Shown piece by piece: positions 7,912 to 17,330 of a DNA stretch of 64,000 bases. The DNA comes from UBA1181 sp963648205 (GTDB taxonomy: Bacteria > Bacteroidota > Bacteroidia > Bacteroidales > Paludibacteraceae), in assembly GCA_963648205.1 (NCBI GenBank), contig CAVJCT010000069.1:30251-94250 (forward strand), read 5' to 3'. Position numbers and translations under genes: made by a program. The notes under the pieces were generated by a model. The model saw only the letters and a program-made list of their open reading frames with translations. It searched no databases and had not been told where the DNA came from. Within the stretch, counting starts at the first letter, position 1. Every line of letters starts with the position of its first letter.

Positions 7912-9546
7912 ATGAAAAAGATATTTTGCACGATATTTCTTCTTATTTACGTTCTCGCAGGCTTCTGCGGAACGAACATCATCGTAGGCAAAAACGCCTC
8001 TTCTGATGGTTCTACTTTCTGCACCTACTCGGCAGATTCTTACTATCTGTATGGCGACTTATCTTTCTTTCCGTCAACGGATTACGCAAAATACACGCAG
8101 ACTAAAATCTACGGATGGGACACCCACCGCTACCAAGGTCTCATCGACCAAGTGGGTTCTACTTTCGCTGTTTTGGGTAACATCAACGAACATCAGGTCT
8201 GCATCACAGAGTCTACTTTCGGTGGTCGAAAGGAACTGATAGACACCACTGGCGTACTCGACTACGGTAATCTCATCTACGTTACTTTGCAGCGTTCAAG
8301 GACTGCCCAAGAGGCCATTCAAGTGATGGCCGACTTAGTCGACAAGTACGGTTATTGCAGTTCTGGCGAGACTTTCTCCATCGCCGACCCGAACGAGATT
8401 TGGATTATGGAGATGATTGGCAAAGGTCCCGATATCAAAGGGGCTGTTTGGGTGGCAATGCGCATGCCCGACGACTGCATCAGCGTGCATTCCAACCACT
8501 CTCGAATCACCACTTTCCCACTCAACGACAAAACCTCCTGCCGTTATTCCAAAGATGTGATTTCCTTTGCCAAGGAGATGGGCTTTTACGATGGAAAAAA
8601 CAAAGATTTCAGTTTCTCCGATGCCTACGATCCAATGTCGTTCAACGCTCGCCGTTTCTGCGATGCCCGCGTGTGGAGCATCTACAAGAATGTGAGTCAG
8701 TCGACCTCCAAATACCTTGATTATATCTTAGGAAAATCGAACGAGCGATTGCCTTTATGGGTGAAGCCCGACCAAAAGGTTTCTCTATTACAACTGAAAA
8801 ATCTTTTGCGCGATCATTTCGAGGACTCGCCTCTCTCGATGGCAAACGATCCTGGCGCAGAGCCTTTCGGAGCCGAATATCGCTACGAGCCAAGAATCTG
8901 GGAGTATAACGGCAAGAAGTATTTTAACGAGGAACCCATCGCAAGTCCAAAGAATGCTTTTTCGTTCGTCGCTCAGATGCGCAACTGGTTGCCCGACAAG
9001 ATTGGCGGTGTTCTATGGTTTGGTGTCGACGATGCCACATTCACCGTCTATGTTCCCATCTATTGCGGCACCACGCAAGTACCCAACTGTTTCCGCAAAG
9101 GCAATGGAAGTCTGCTCAATTTCTCATGGGACGCAGCCTACTGGGTGTTCAACTGGGTGTCTAACATGGCGTATGCGAAATACAAATACATTGCGCCCGA
9201 CATCAAGAAAGTACAGTCGGAATTTGAGCAGAAATTGGAAGACAACCTTCAGGTAGTGGAAGAAGCAGCGCAATCGCTCTTCAAAAAATCGCCCGACTAT
9301 GCCAACCGTTTCCTCACAGAATACTCAGAGAACCAAGCCAACCTAATGATGGAACAATGGAAATCATTAGGGCAGTTTCTGATGGTTAAATACACTGACG
9401 GAAACATCAAAAGAGAGCGCAAAGGCAAGTTCATCGACAACGGCTGGGGTGTGCCAGACGGCATCCAATCTCCAGGCTACTCCGAAAGATACTACAAAAG
9501 CATAGTGGACAGCACAGGAACGCGATTTGAAATGATCGAGGAATAG
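7912..9546 (+). CDS. C69-family dipeptidase
   Basis: Secreted Ntn-hydrolase of the peptidase C69 / PepD family, 544 aa. The signal peptide runs straight into the presumed nucleophile: the mature protein would begin at C19 in CGTNIIVGKNASSDGS, the conserved C69 opening in which the N-terminal Cys is exposed by processing. Other family features are FGGRKELID and WGVPDGIQSPGYSERYYKSI near the end. It probably releases or degrades dipeptides in the periplasm, perhaps cell-wall fragments given the neighbouring M23 peptidase. The convergent gene is trpB. Confidence 0.88.
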   Translation: MKKIFCTIFLLIYVLAGFCGTNIIVGKNASSDGSTFCTYSADSYYLYGDLSFFPSTDYAKYTQTKIYGWDTHRYQGLIDQVGSTFAVLGNINEHQVCITESTFGGRKELIDTTGVLDYGNLIYVTLQRSRTAQEAIQVMADLVDKYGYCSSGETFSIADPNEIWIMEMIGKGPDIKGAVWVAMRMPDDCISVHSNHSRITTFPLNDKTSCRYSKDVISFAKEMGFYDGKNKDFSFSDAYDPMSFNARRFCDARVWSIYKNVSQSTSKYLDYILGKSNERLPLWVKPDQKVSLLQLKNLLRDHFEDSPLSMANDPGAEPFGAEYRYEPRIWEYNGKKYFNEEPIASPKNAFSFVAQMRNWLPDKIGGVLWFGVDDATFTVYVPIYCGTTQVPNCFRKGNGSLLNFSWDAAYWVFNWVSNMAYAKYKYIAPDIKKVQSEFEQKLEDNLQVVEEAAQSLFKKSPDYANRFLTEYSENQANLMMEQWKSLGQFLMVKYTDGNIKRERKGKFIDNGWGVPDGIQSPGYSERYYKSIVDSTGTRFEMIEE

Positions 9547-9634
9547 CCAAATTCCGAACGCCAAACAATACAAATCATATTTTTCTGTTCAAAATTTGAC
9601 TGTTTTATCCTTCCAACTACATTTCCTAATCCCA

Positions 9635-9677
9635 TAAAAAAACAGCGAACTCCAATGAAGTCCGCTGTCCTTTTTTC
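9635..9677. terminator. Terminator between C69 peptidase and trpB
   Basis: Stem 9642-9651 pairs with 9659-9668; an A-run precedes it and a T-run follows it. Pairing is best on the minus strand (G-U allowed), so it mainly serves trpB but can end both convergent genes. Confidence 0.75.
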
Positions 9678-9689
9678 TATCGTTTTGTC

Positions 9690-11057
9690 TTACTTAATAA
9701 TCTTCTCCAACTTTGAAACGTTGTTTTGAATCACCTCATCTGGCAACTCGTAATTGGTCAAATCGCCTGCCAAATATTGGTCGTATGCGGTCATATCAAT
9801 CAATCCGTGACCTGAAAGGTTGAAGAGAATGGTCTTCTGAACGCCCTCTTCTTTCGCCTTCTGAACCTGACGAATCGTGGCTGCAATAGCGTGTGCTGAC
9901 TCTGGTGCTGGAATGATACCTTCTGCTTGAGCAAAGAGGGTTGCCGCATTGAACGACTCCAACTGCGGAATATCAATACCCGACATCATTCCATCTTTGA
10001 TCAACTGGCTCACGATAGTTCCTGCTCCGTGGTAACGAAGTCCTCCTGCGTGGATATGTGCAGGTTGAAAATCATGTCCCAAAGTGAACATTGGCAACAA
10101 CGGCGTGTAACCAGCCTCATCACCGAAATCATATTGGAAAATGCCTCGTGTCAACTTAGGACAAGATGCAGGCTCTGCAGCGTAAAAAACAGTCTTCTTG
10201 CCATCCATCAAATTATGACGCATGAATGGGAACGAAATACCACCGAAGTTTGAACCTCCACCGAAACAGCCAATCACAATGTCAGGATATTCACCTGCCA
10301 TCGCCATCTGCTTCTCAGCCTCCAAACCGATGATAGTCTGGTGCAACGTAACGTGATTCAAAACACTACCCAAAACATATTTGCAGTTTGGCGTCTCCAT
10401 TGCCAACTCAACAGCCTCTGAAATGGCAGTTCCCAAACTTCCTTGATAGTTAGGTGTCTCGGTCAATATCTTGCGTCCTGCTTTCGTACTCATACTTGGA
10501 GAGGCAATCACCTGTGCACCGAAAGTCTGCATGATAGAACGACGATATGGTTTCTGATGGTAACTAACCTTCACCATGAAAACAGCCAACTCCAAACCAA
10601 ACGCCTTTGCAGCGTATGACAAAGCAGCTCCCCATTGTCCTGCGCCCGTCTCAGTAGTGATGTTGGTAACACCCTCTTTCTTACAGTAGTAAGCCTGAGC
10701 CAACGCAGAGTTCAACTTGTGCGAACCTACAGGACTGACACTTTCATTCTTAAAGTAGATATGACAATTAGTGTCCAACATCTTCTCTAATCCGTAAGCA
10801 CGAACCAACGGTGTTGAACGATAACCTTTATAAAGTTCACGAACCTCATCTGGAATATCAATCCAAGCGTCCTTTGTGTTCAACTCTTGCTCTGAACATG
10901 CACGGTTGAAAATGCCTGTCATTTCGTCAACCGTCATCGGTTTCTTCGTCTTAGGATTCAACATTGGCAACGGCTTGTTTGGCATATCTGCCGCTATGTT
11001 GTACCACTGATAGGGTATCTCACTTTCTTGAAGAAAATATCTTTTTTGCTTTTCCAT
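9690..11057 (-). CDS. trpB: TrpB2-type tryptophan synthase beta chain (TrpB-like PLP enzyme)
   Basis: PLP fold-type II enzyme of 455 aa. The PLP lysine lies in SPVGSHKLNSA, which with the long N-terminal section (YNIAADMPNKPLPMLNPKT) marks the TrpB2 subfamily rather than TrpB1. The catalytic Glu is in TTETGAGQWGAAL, and the phosphate loop is CFGGGSNFGG. It condenses serine (or O-phosphoserine in some homologues) with indole to give tryptophan in the cytoplasm. No trpA or other trp gene lies nearby, so it may work alone as an indole-salvage enzyme. It has its own promoter and terminator. Confidence 0.92.
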   Translation of the reverse strand: MEKQKRYFLQESEIPYQWYNIAADMPNKPLPMLNPKTKKPMTVDEMTGIFNRACSEQELNTKDAWIDIPDEVRELYKGYRSTPLVRAYGLEKMLDTNCHIYFKNESVSPVGSHKLNSALAQAYYCKKEGVTNITTETGAGQWGAALSYAAKAFGLELAVFMVKVSYHQKPYRRSIMQTFGAQVIASPSMSTKAGRKILTETPNYQGSLGTAISEAVELAMETPNCKYVLGSVLNHVTLHQTIIGLEAEKQMAMAGEYPDIVIGCFGGGSNFGGISFPFMRHNLMDGKKTVFYAAEPASCPKLTRGIFQYDFGDEAGYTPLLPMFTLGHDFQPAHIHAGGLRYHGAGTIVSQLIKDGMMSGIDIPQLESFNAATLFAQAEGIIPAPESAHAIAATIRQVQKAKEEGVQKTILFNLSGHGLIDMTAYDQYLAGDLTNYELPDEVIQNNVSKLEKIIK

Positions 11058-11077
11058 TTGTTATTAATATATTTTTC

Positions 11078-11085
11078 CAAAGATA
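11078..11085 (-). promoter_or_regulatory. trpB promoter, -7 element
   Basis: Minus-strand TATCTTTG matches TAnnTTTG, about 20 bases before the start codon. Confidence 0.55.
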
Positions 11086-11147
11086 GCGAAAAAAAGCAAC
11101 ATTATTCGGTTGTACGTTTCATTTTTTCATAGTATCGTCTTCTTCTA

Positions 11148-11183
11148 CAAAAAAAGGCCCGCCACATTATGTGACGGACCTTT
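11148..11183 (-). terminator. Terminator of the glycogen-type operon
   Basis: On the minus strand a 12-bp stem with two G-U pairs (11154-11165 with 11171-11182) is followed by a run of T, just after the GH57 gene. Confidence 0.75.
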
Positions 11184-11213
11184 CCCTTCATTATATTGTA
11201 TGAGGAAAATTTA

Positions 11214-12500
11214 TTATTTCTTGACCTTCTTAAGTTTGTCGTTTTCTGCCTGCAACTCCGCAATCACCTTGTTTTGTGCCTCGATAGTCTGCATCAACGA
11301 GTTCAACTCCTCATTGTCGACGCCCTCTGGGAACATTGAATTGACACGATCAATGAAGTCGCTCAACACGTTCATATAGTTCATGAACGCATCGTATGGC
11401 GAGTCGTACCAACAGTTCTGACGGTGTGAACCACTCTTCGTAGACATGAAGTAGAGGTGGTCGCTCGACTGCAAATAGTACCAATCTTGCAGCAACGACT
11501 TGTTGTACGACAAACGGACACGCTCGCCAATCGAATACAACTTGTCGAACGCAGAGTGTTGTAAATCGTTACCCAACCAAGCAGAAAGGTCTTTCTCCTC
11601 GTCTGCCCACGACATTGGGTAAGTTACACTCACTTGGTCTACTGGCTTACGCTCGAAAATCTGAGATGGGGTCTCAAAATTGATGTCCATCTGCTCGGCA
11701 AACTGAGGCAATGCTTTCAAGAAATCAAAGATACCCGTCTCCTTTTTCTGAATCTCCCCAAAGGTCTCATATCCCATGAAAAGGTTGATAACATCCTCAG
11801 CATCAGGCTGATTCTTGATCCATCCCATAAACTTATCGGCTGTCAATGGAAACTCATTCCAACTCCAGTCTGAGAAACGGAATGTGATATCATCGCTCAA
11901 GGTCGAGTTCTTCAGCAAAAGTTTCAAGTTCGGACGACTGGCACTGCAATAAACATAGTTCGGACTCTTCCAGCCCAAAACATGCTTTGCGCCTTCCGTC
12001 AACATTCCTTTGAAGCCCATGTCTGCCACACGATCTCCAATCTCGTCAGAATAAATCATCTCCGTATTGCGGAACACGGTTGGCTTCACTCCGAAAAGAT
12101 TTTCAATCTTCTTGACATGCTCCTTCACCTGAATCTCAAACTCATCCGTTTCTCCTTTCAAACAAGCGAGCGAGTGAGCATAGGTCTCAGCGAGGAACTC
12201 CACACAACCTGTTTTTGCCAACTCCTTGAACGAATTGATCACCTCTGGACAATACAACTCCAACTGCTCCAAAGCAACACCAGAAATAGAGAAGGAACAT
12301 TTAAACGCTCCTTTCGTATCCTTGATCATCTGCAAAAGCGTCTCGTTGGCTGGCAAATAACAATTACGAGCCACACGAGAGATGGTCTCCTGATTCGTAT
12401 AGTCATCGTAATAATAATGGTCAGTGCCTATGTCGAAGAATCTATATCTTTTCAACCGAAATGGCTGATGAATCTGAAAATAGAAACAAATTGATTTCAT
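11214..12500 (-). CDS. GH57 alpha-amylase-like protein lacking the expected acid/base Asp
   Basis: GH57 (beta/alpha)7-barrel protein of 428 aa, cytoplasmic (no signal peptide). The family regions are visible: HQPFR (11-15), FLAETYAHS (102-110), the nucleophile Glu in FRNTEMIY (E147) and region 4, LFMGYETFGE. In active family members region 4 usually carries Asp at the position that is Gly243 here; the codon is GGA. The C-terminus (about 385-428) is a charged coiled coil. It is the last gene of a debranching enzyme-GT4-GH57 operon, so a role in glycogen turnover is likely, but hydrolysis may be lost and the protein may bind or regulate instead. Confidence 0.85.
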   Translation of the reverse strand: MKSICFYFQIHQPFRLKRYRFFDIGTDHYYYDDYTNQETISRVARNCYLPANETLLQMIKDTKGAFKCSFSISGVALEQLELYCPEVINSFKELAKTGCVEFLAETYAHSLACLKGETDEFEIQVKEHVKKIENLFGVKPTVFRNTEMIYSDEIGDRVADMGFKGMLTEGAKHVLGWKSPNYVYCSASRPNLKLLLKNSTLSDDITFRFSDWSWNEFPLTADKFMGWIKNQPDAEDVINLFMGYETFGEIQKKETGIFDFLKALPQFAEQMDINFETPSQIFERKPVDQVSVTYPMSWADEEKDLSAWLGNDLQHSAFDKLYSIGERVRLSYNKSLLQDWYYLQSSDHLYFMSTKSGSHRQNCWYDSPYDAFMNYMNVLSDFIDRVNSMFPEGVDNEELNSLMQTIEAQNKVIAELQAENDKLKKVKK

Positions 12501-12527
12501 ATATTATTGCTTTTTATTCAAAATAAA

Positions 12528-13793
12528 CTAATTCCATCCCAACACTTTATTGTAGACGTTTCTGACTTTCTGAGCAGCATACTCCCACTTGATTCCATCA
12601 ACCTCTTTCTTTCCTTCCGTGCGAAGTGTCTCATACATAGAAGGATAGGTGATGATACCGTAGATAGCGTCTGCCATCGCATCAATGTCCCAATAATCGA
12701 TTTTGATGACGTGAGAAAGGATCTCCGCACAGCCTGATTGCTTGGAAACAATGGTAGGAACACCCACCTGCATAGCCTCCAACGGAGAGATTCCAAACGG
12801 CTCGGAAACGGATGGCATAATGTAGACATCACTCGATTTCAACATTCTGTACACCTCTTTGCCTCTCAAGAATCCTGTGAAATGGAACCGATCTGAAATG
12901 TTGCGACTTGCAACTAAATTGATCATCTTCTCCATCATATCACCGCTACCTGCCATCACAAATCGCACATTGTTCGTGCGCTGTAAAACACGATAAGCAG
13001 CCTCAACAAAATACTCAGGACCTTTCTGCATGGTGATACGACCTAAGAACGTTACAACTTTGTCTTTCGTTCCTTGGTTGCGCTCGATAGCCAGAATCTC
13101 AGGACTCAAAGGCTCAACAGCGTTATGGACTGTGGTAACCTTCGCAGGGTTGATTCCATAACGGTTGATGACCGTGTCGCGAGTTAAATTGCTCACCGTG
13201 ATGATATGGTCGGCGTGATCCATACCTGCCTTCTCGATGTTGTAGACAACGGGGTTCACATTACCACGGCTACGGTCGAAGTCGGTTGCATGAACGTGAA
13301 TCACCAACGGTTTGCCAGAAACATACTTCGCATGGATTCCAGCTGGATAGGTCAGCCAGTCATGCGAGTGGATGATGTCAAAGTCTAACGCACGACTCAC
13401 CACTCCTGCCACTGCATCGTAGTTGCGAATCTCCTCTTGCAGATTGTCAGGATAACGACCAGAAAACTCCACAGAACCAATACCATTTACACCTATGTGA
13501 TTATTGTCTTCACGAATACAGTCTCGGAAACGATAATATTCCTCCTTAGACATTTGTCCGTTCAGAATCTGGTCTAAATAATTCTGATCGGGGTCTCTCC
13601 AACATACCGGCACTTTATTGGCCGCAATTATCTTCAGAAAGCTCTGATCCTCGTCTCCCCAGGGTTTAGGCAACATAAAAGTAATATCCATATCCTTCTG
13701 CACCGACATGCCACGGGTCAGACCGTAACTCGCCGTTCCTAACCCACCAAGGATATGAGGTGGAAACTCCCAACCAAACATTAAAGCTTTCAT
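12528..13793 (-). CDS. GT4 glycosyltransferase, glycogen synthase-like
   Basis: GT-B glycosyltransferase of 421 aa. It begins with MKALMFGWEFPPHILGGLGTA, the GG loop seen in glycogen/starch synthase-like GT4/GT5 enzymes that binds the nucleotide-sugar pyrophosphate. Next come HSHDWLTYPAG, VHATDFDRSRGNVNP, the Glycos_transf_1 domain (VVTFLGRITMQKGPEYFVEA) and the donor motif EPFGISPLEAMQVGVPTIVS with the conserved E-x7-E. In Bacteroidales such genes sit with a debranching enzyme and a GH57 protein, as here (gaps 27 and 5 bases), so intracellular alpha-glucan synthesis is the likely role. Donor specificity is not visible. Confidence 0.85.
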   Translation of the reverse strand: MKALMFGWEFPPHILGGLGTASYGLTRGMSVQKDMDITFMLPKPWGDEDQSFLKIIAANKVPVCWRDPDQNYLDQILNGQMSKEEYYRFRDCIREDNNHIGVNGIGSVEFSGRYPDNLQEEIRNYDAVAGVVSRALDFDIIHSHDWLTYPAGIHAKYVSGKPLVIHVHATDFDRSRGNVNPVVYNIEKAGMDHADHIITVSNLTRDTVINRYGINPAKVTTVHNAVEPLSPEILAIERNQGTKDKVVTFLGRITMQKGPEYFVEAAYRVLQRTNNVRFVMAGSGDMMEKMINLVASRNISDRFHFTGFLRGKEVYRMLKSSDVYIMPSVSEPFGISPLEAMQVGVPTIVSKQSGCAEILSHVIKIDYWDIDAMADAIYGIITYPSMYETLRTEGKKEVDGIKWEYAAQKVRNVYNKVLGWN

Positions 13794-13798
13794 ATCTC

Positions 13799-15730
13799 TT
13801 ATTTGTTGTAATTTTTCACAATCTTCAACGCTCTCAGCAACTCTGCCACATTCATCGCATACGAGATTCCGCCTCGTCTACTGAATGGTGGATTTCCATC
13901 ATACATCTCAGCAAGCGTACCGACACATCCAACGTGCATCTCCTCCTCGAAGCCTTCGATTCTTCTCTCCACAAATGAGAGTCCGCTATTCTTATATACA
14001 TTGAGATATCCCTCAATATAGACACCCATCAACCATGGCCAAACACAGCCTTGGAATGAGGCATAGACTCTGTCGCACTCGCCTCCGTCAGCATGTCCAT
14101 GATAATTCTGACTCTTCGGACTCAAAGATCTTAGTCCGCGCGGTGTCAACAACTCTTTTGTAGAAATGTCGATAATAGACTTTTTCTGACTGTTCTCCAA
14201 TGGAGAATATTTCAAAGCGACTGCCCACAACATGTTCGGACGAACCGCATGCTCACGATAGTCGTTGATAACATAATCGAACAAATAAACGCCAGTCCAG
14301 AAGACTTCCGAGAAACTCTTTTGGGCTTTTCCTGCCACCTCTTTCAGTTTCTCTGCGTAAAACTCGTTGCCCGTCTCCGTTGCCAACTCAGCAACAAAGC
14401 ATAAAGCGTTATACCACAAGGCATTAAACTCAACCACATAACCACATCTTGGTGTGAGAACGTTGCCACCCCACTCTGAAAACATCCAAGAACGTGAACT
14501 TTCTGAATGTACCAAGCCATTCTCTTTGAGTTTCAAACTTGGATGCTTGCCGTTTAAGATGAACTCTAAAATTTCTTTCAAGAAATCGCCATATCGTTGC
14601 CATGCTTTCTCATTCGAGGTTGCTTTGGCATACTCTTGAATAGTCCAAGTAGCCCAAAGAAGCACGTCTGGATCAGTCAAACCCTGCACCTCACTATCGA
14701 CTGGCTTACCTGCCATAAACGAGCGAAGCTGCGGTATCATCGTATCCATAACTCGCTCAAAGCCTTCCAAATCGCCCACTGCCAACGAAACGCCTGGCAA
14801 TGAGATGAACATATCTCGAGCGACACACTTAAACCAAGGATAACCTGCCAAAAGATAAAGTTCAGACTCGCTCTTTCTATTGAAGAACTGTTGAGCCGAA
14901 TTTTTCAGACAGTTGAAGAAGCCCGTACGAGGGGTACGCTTCGTAACTTCCTCATAATAAACGACATGCAAACGATCCGTGTCTGCCTCACTGACTCCTG
15001 CCGAGAAAATGACAGACTCGCCTTGCTTGATGGAAACCTCGAACGTACCAGGTACGAACAAGTCTTCCTTATTATAATAGCCACGCTCAGCCTCACGAGG
15101 ATATTCAATACCCTTGTTCCAATGTGGATTAGGCTTGAAGGTTGCGGGCTTGTTAAACTGCATATAGAGCGTAGGATAACCTTGATACAAACATGTAGAG
15201 ATACCATTTTTGATTTCTCTGTATGAAGAGTTCAACTGGTAGTTTTCCACGCAAAGGTCGTTCACACTTCTGAACGCAAGGAACGGACTAAAACGCAGCG
15301 TTGTTGGCGAATTGGCTTGCAACAACGTATATTTAATAAGTATTCTGTTCTCGTAAGAAACAAAAACCTTCTCTTTTGAAAGAATTACGCCACCTACACG
15401 ATAGATTCCACAAGGCAAAACATCACAATTGAACTCACGCATATACTTATGTCCGCTGGGTGCGTAATTGTTGCCCCAATACTTATGCAAGCCCAAATTG
15501 AACTCTGCGCCATGCTGAATCACCGTCTCGTCTAACGATGAAAGAAGCACATGGTTTTCATTGTCCAAACTTGGAACTGGGATCACCAACAAACCGTGAT
15601 ATTTTCTTGTGTTACAGCCAACTAACGTTGTACAATGATAGGCTCCCGACTTATTGGTTCGCAACATCTCTAATGAAAGCGACTGCTCCAAATTAGTCAA
15701 GATCGTTTTGTCATATCTTAGGTAACTCAT
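13799..15730 (-). CDS. Glycogen debranching enzyme (amylo-alpha-1,6-glucosidase)
   Basis: Bacterial-type debranching enzyme of 643 aa with a GDE_N beta-sandwich (about 1-240, starting LEQSLSLEMLRTNKSGAYHCTT and NTRKYHGLLV) and a C-terminal (alpha/alpha)6 GDE_C domain (about 270-640). Conserved segments include YPWFKCVARDMFISLPG, DPDVLLWATWTIQEY and SPKSQNYHGHADGGECDRVY near the active site. It removes alpha-1,6 branches from intracellular glycogen. It is the first gene of the operon, with its own promoter, and lies 5 bases before the GT4 gene. Confidence 0.92.
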   Translation of the reverse strand: MSYLRYDKTILTNLEQSLSLEMLRTNKSGAYHCTTLVGCNTRKYHGLLVIPVPSLDNENHVLLSSLDETVIQHGAEFNLGLHKYWGNNYAPSGHKYMREFNCDVLPCGIYRVGGVILSKEKVFVSYENRILIKYTLLQANSPTTLRFSPFLAFRSVNDLCVENYQLNSSYREIKNGISTCLYQGYPTLYMQFNKPATFKPNPHWNKGIEYPREAERGYYNKEDLFVPGTFEVSIKQGESVIFSAGVSEADTDRLHVVYYEEVTKRTPRTGFFNCLKNSAQQFFNRKSESELYLLAGYPWFKCVARDMFISLPGVSLAVGDLEGFERVMDTMIPQLRSFMAGKPVDSEVQGLTDPDVLLWATWTIQEYAKATSNEKAWQRYGDFLKEILEFILNGKHPSLKLKENGLVHSESSRSWMFSEWGGNVLTPRCGYVVEFNALWYNALCFVAELATETGNEFYAEKLKEVAGKAQKSFSEVFWTGVYLFDYVINDYREHAVRPNMLWAVALKYSPLENSQKKSIIDISTKELLTPRGLRSLSPKSQNYHGHADGGECDRVYASFQGCVWPWLMGVYIEGYLNVYKNSGLSFVERRIEGFEEEMHVGCVGTLAEMYDGNPPFSRRGGISYAMNVAELLRALKIVKNYNK

Positions 15731-15787
15731 AATGCTCTTTGACTTTCGTTATGTCCTTCTTTTCACATTCATAGCAATTAGACACCA

Positions 15788-15795
15788 CAAATGTA
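15788..15795 (-). promoter_or_regulatory. Glycogen operon promoter, -7 element
   Basis: Minus-strand TACATTTG matches TAnnTTTG; implied leader about 50 nt. Confidence 0.55.
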
Positions 15796-15928
15796 CTTTA
15801 ACGCATAAATTTAAACATTTCAAACGATATGAAGCTTGTTTTATTTTAGATTTTTTTAACAAAATGAAATGAACGATTTCTCAGTCCATAAAAAGAAAAA
15901 TCTCAGTCTCTTTCTCTGCCAAATTTTG

Positions 15929-15936
15929 TAATTTTG
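15929..15936 (+). promoter_or_regulatory. BadF-type kinase promoter, -7 element
   Basis: TAATTTTG matches TAnnTTTG, 42 bases before the ATG at 15979. Confidence 0.5.
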
Positions 15937-15978
15937 TAATTCAACACTCATTGACAATAATCAAAATAGTACAAATCA

Positions 15979-16818
15979 ATGAAACTAATCGTGGATAGCG
16001 GGTCTACTAAAAGCGACCTTGTATGGCTCGACGGACGAGACATCGTAGAACGAAAGCAGATTGACGGTATCAATCCTTTTTATCAAACGGAAGAGGAAAT
16101 AGAGGCATCGTTGGGCAATAGTTGCTCTTCTCCGTTGAAAGAATGCACTACCGAGGTTTACTTCTACGGGGCTGGGTGCGTGCCTGCCAAGTGCGGCATC
16201 GTCAAAGAGGCGATTAAGCGAGTTTTTGTCAACGCGAAAGTGGAGGTGGAGAGCGATTTGTTGGGAGCAGCAAGGGCATTATTGCAACATAGCAGTGGCA
16301 TCGCCTGCATATTGGGAACTGGCTCAAACTCCTGCTTTTTCGACGGTGAGAAAATCATCAAGAACGTGCCTTCTCTCGGTTTCATTTTAGGGGACGAAGG
16401 TAGCGGTGCCAATATAGGCAAACATCTCATAGCTGATATTTTGAAAGAGTATGCGCCTCAAGAAATTCGGGATCGATTTTTCATTGAAGAGGGGGTTACC
16501 GCTGCGGAAATCATGGACCACGTCTACAAGCAGCCGTTTCCAAACCGCTACTTGGCACAATTCACAAAACATGTTTTTCGACACAAAAAGGAGGATTTTT
16601 TCCGCAACCTCCTGCACGACTGTTTCTCTCAATTTTTTGAACGAAATATTCTCCCCTACGAGTCTTACTTGAAGGGTCAACGTACACTCCACTGCATCGG
16701 TTCTATTGCCTGGTATTTTCAAGAAGAAATACAAACGGTAGCAGAGGGTTATGGCTTCAGCCTCAACATTTTACAAGCCCCAATGCAAGGGCTGATACAA
16801 TATCATAGCGAGGGTTAG
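15979..16818 (+). CDS. BadF/BadG-type ATPase, N-acetylglucosamine kinase-like
   Basis: ASKHA-fold protein of 279 aa. It carries PHOSPHATE1 VDSGSTKSDLVW (residues 4-15), the sugar-kinase-like segment GINPFYQTEEE, PHOSPHATE2 ACILGTGSNSC and LGFILGDEGSGANIGKHLI. The size and these motifs match the single-domain BadF/BadG/BcrA/BcrD family members annotated as N-acetylglucosamine kinases in Bacteroidota, rather than the activator subunits of radical dehydratases. It probably phosphorylates an amino sugar in the cytoplasm; the substrate is inferred. Its stop codon overlaps the convergent small gene by four bases. Confidence 0.8.
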   Translation: MKLIVDSGSTKSDLVWLDGRDIVERKQIDGINPFYQTEEEIEASLGNSCSSPLKECTTEVYFYGAGCVPAKCGIVKEAIKRVFVNAKVEVESDLLGAARALLQHSSGIACILGTGSNSCFFDGEKIIKNVPSLGFILGDEGSGANIGKHLIADILKEYAPQEIRDRFFIEEGVTAAEIMDHVYKQPFPNRYLAQFTKHVFRHKKEDFFRNLLHDCFSQFFERNILPYESYLKGQRTLHCIGSIAWYFQEEIQTVAEGYGFSLNILQAPMQGLIQYHSEG

Positions 16819-17045
16819 CCTAATTTTCCAGTTTTTATTTCCTTTTGAAGATATGCATAAACGTAACCTGAACTTTGATAGTACAAGCCAGTGTTAGCGT
16901 CGCTCAATTTTTCAAATGTTGTGGAGTTATAAAGCAAATTCAAGGCTTCGGGCATCGAAAGATTATAGTCGTGCATCAGATATTCCGTTAAGTCAACTGC
17001 CACTGACTCAACCATATACTTAAACTCAGTCTCCGTTACATTCAT
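16815..17045 (-). CDS. Small DUF3791-like protein
   Basis: Soluble helical protein of 76 aa with no signal or membrane segment. The sequence LMHDYNLSMPEALNLLYNS and LYYQSSGYVYAYLQKEI resembles small proteins that accompany DUF3791/DUF3990 operons in Bacteroidales. It follows another such gene by 42 bases and is the last gene behind porX. In the arrangements I know, a DUF3990 (ADP-ribosyltransferase-like) gene lies between the two; there is no room for one here. The function is unknown; an antitoxin-like remnant is only a guess. Confidence 0.65.
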   Translation of the reverse strand: MNVTETEFKYMVESVAVDLTEYLMHDYNLSMPEALNLLYNSTTFEKLSDANTGLYYQSSGYVYAYLQKEIKTGKLG

Positions 17046-17087
17046 AATACTGGCAAGTTACCTTAACTGTTGAACCATGGTATAATA

Positions 17088-17309
17088 TCATAAAGAACCC
17101 CCATTCTTTCTGCAATAGATTTCTAAATTTTCTAAAGCATCTTCAAAACTTAGCGTATGCAAAATGCCATAATGCTTTATGATCAGTTCTATTCCTTTAT
17201 AGAATTGCAAATAGTGGTACGCTTGCTTTGCCGTAAGCGAGAATTTTTTTGCAAATTCATCCACTAAGGCAATGATATATTCTATTTTGTCTCTTATCGG
17301 ATATTCCAT
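17088..17309 (-). CDS. DUF3791 protein
   Basis: Helical protein of 73 aa. The pattern DEFAKKFSLTAKQAYHYLQFYKGIELIIKHY, here spanning residues about 17-47, is the usual DUF3791 core (a helix-turn-helix-like segment, then a Y-L-x5-G motif), followed by HTLSFEDALENLEIYCRKNGG. It starts 21 bases after the porX stop, so it is probably on the porW-porX transcript. DUF3791 has no established biochemical role. Confidence 0.75.
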   Translation of the reverse strand: MEYPIRDKIEYIIALVDEFAKKFSLTAKQAYHYLQFYKGIELIIKHYGILHTLSFEDALENLEIYCRKNGGSL

Positions 17310-17330
17310 TATCTTAACAAGTTAATTCAC

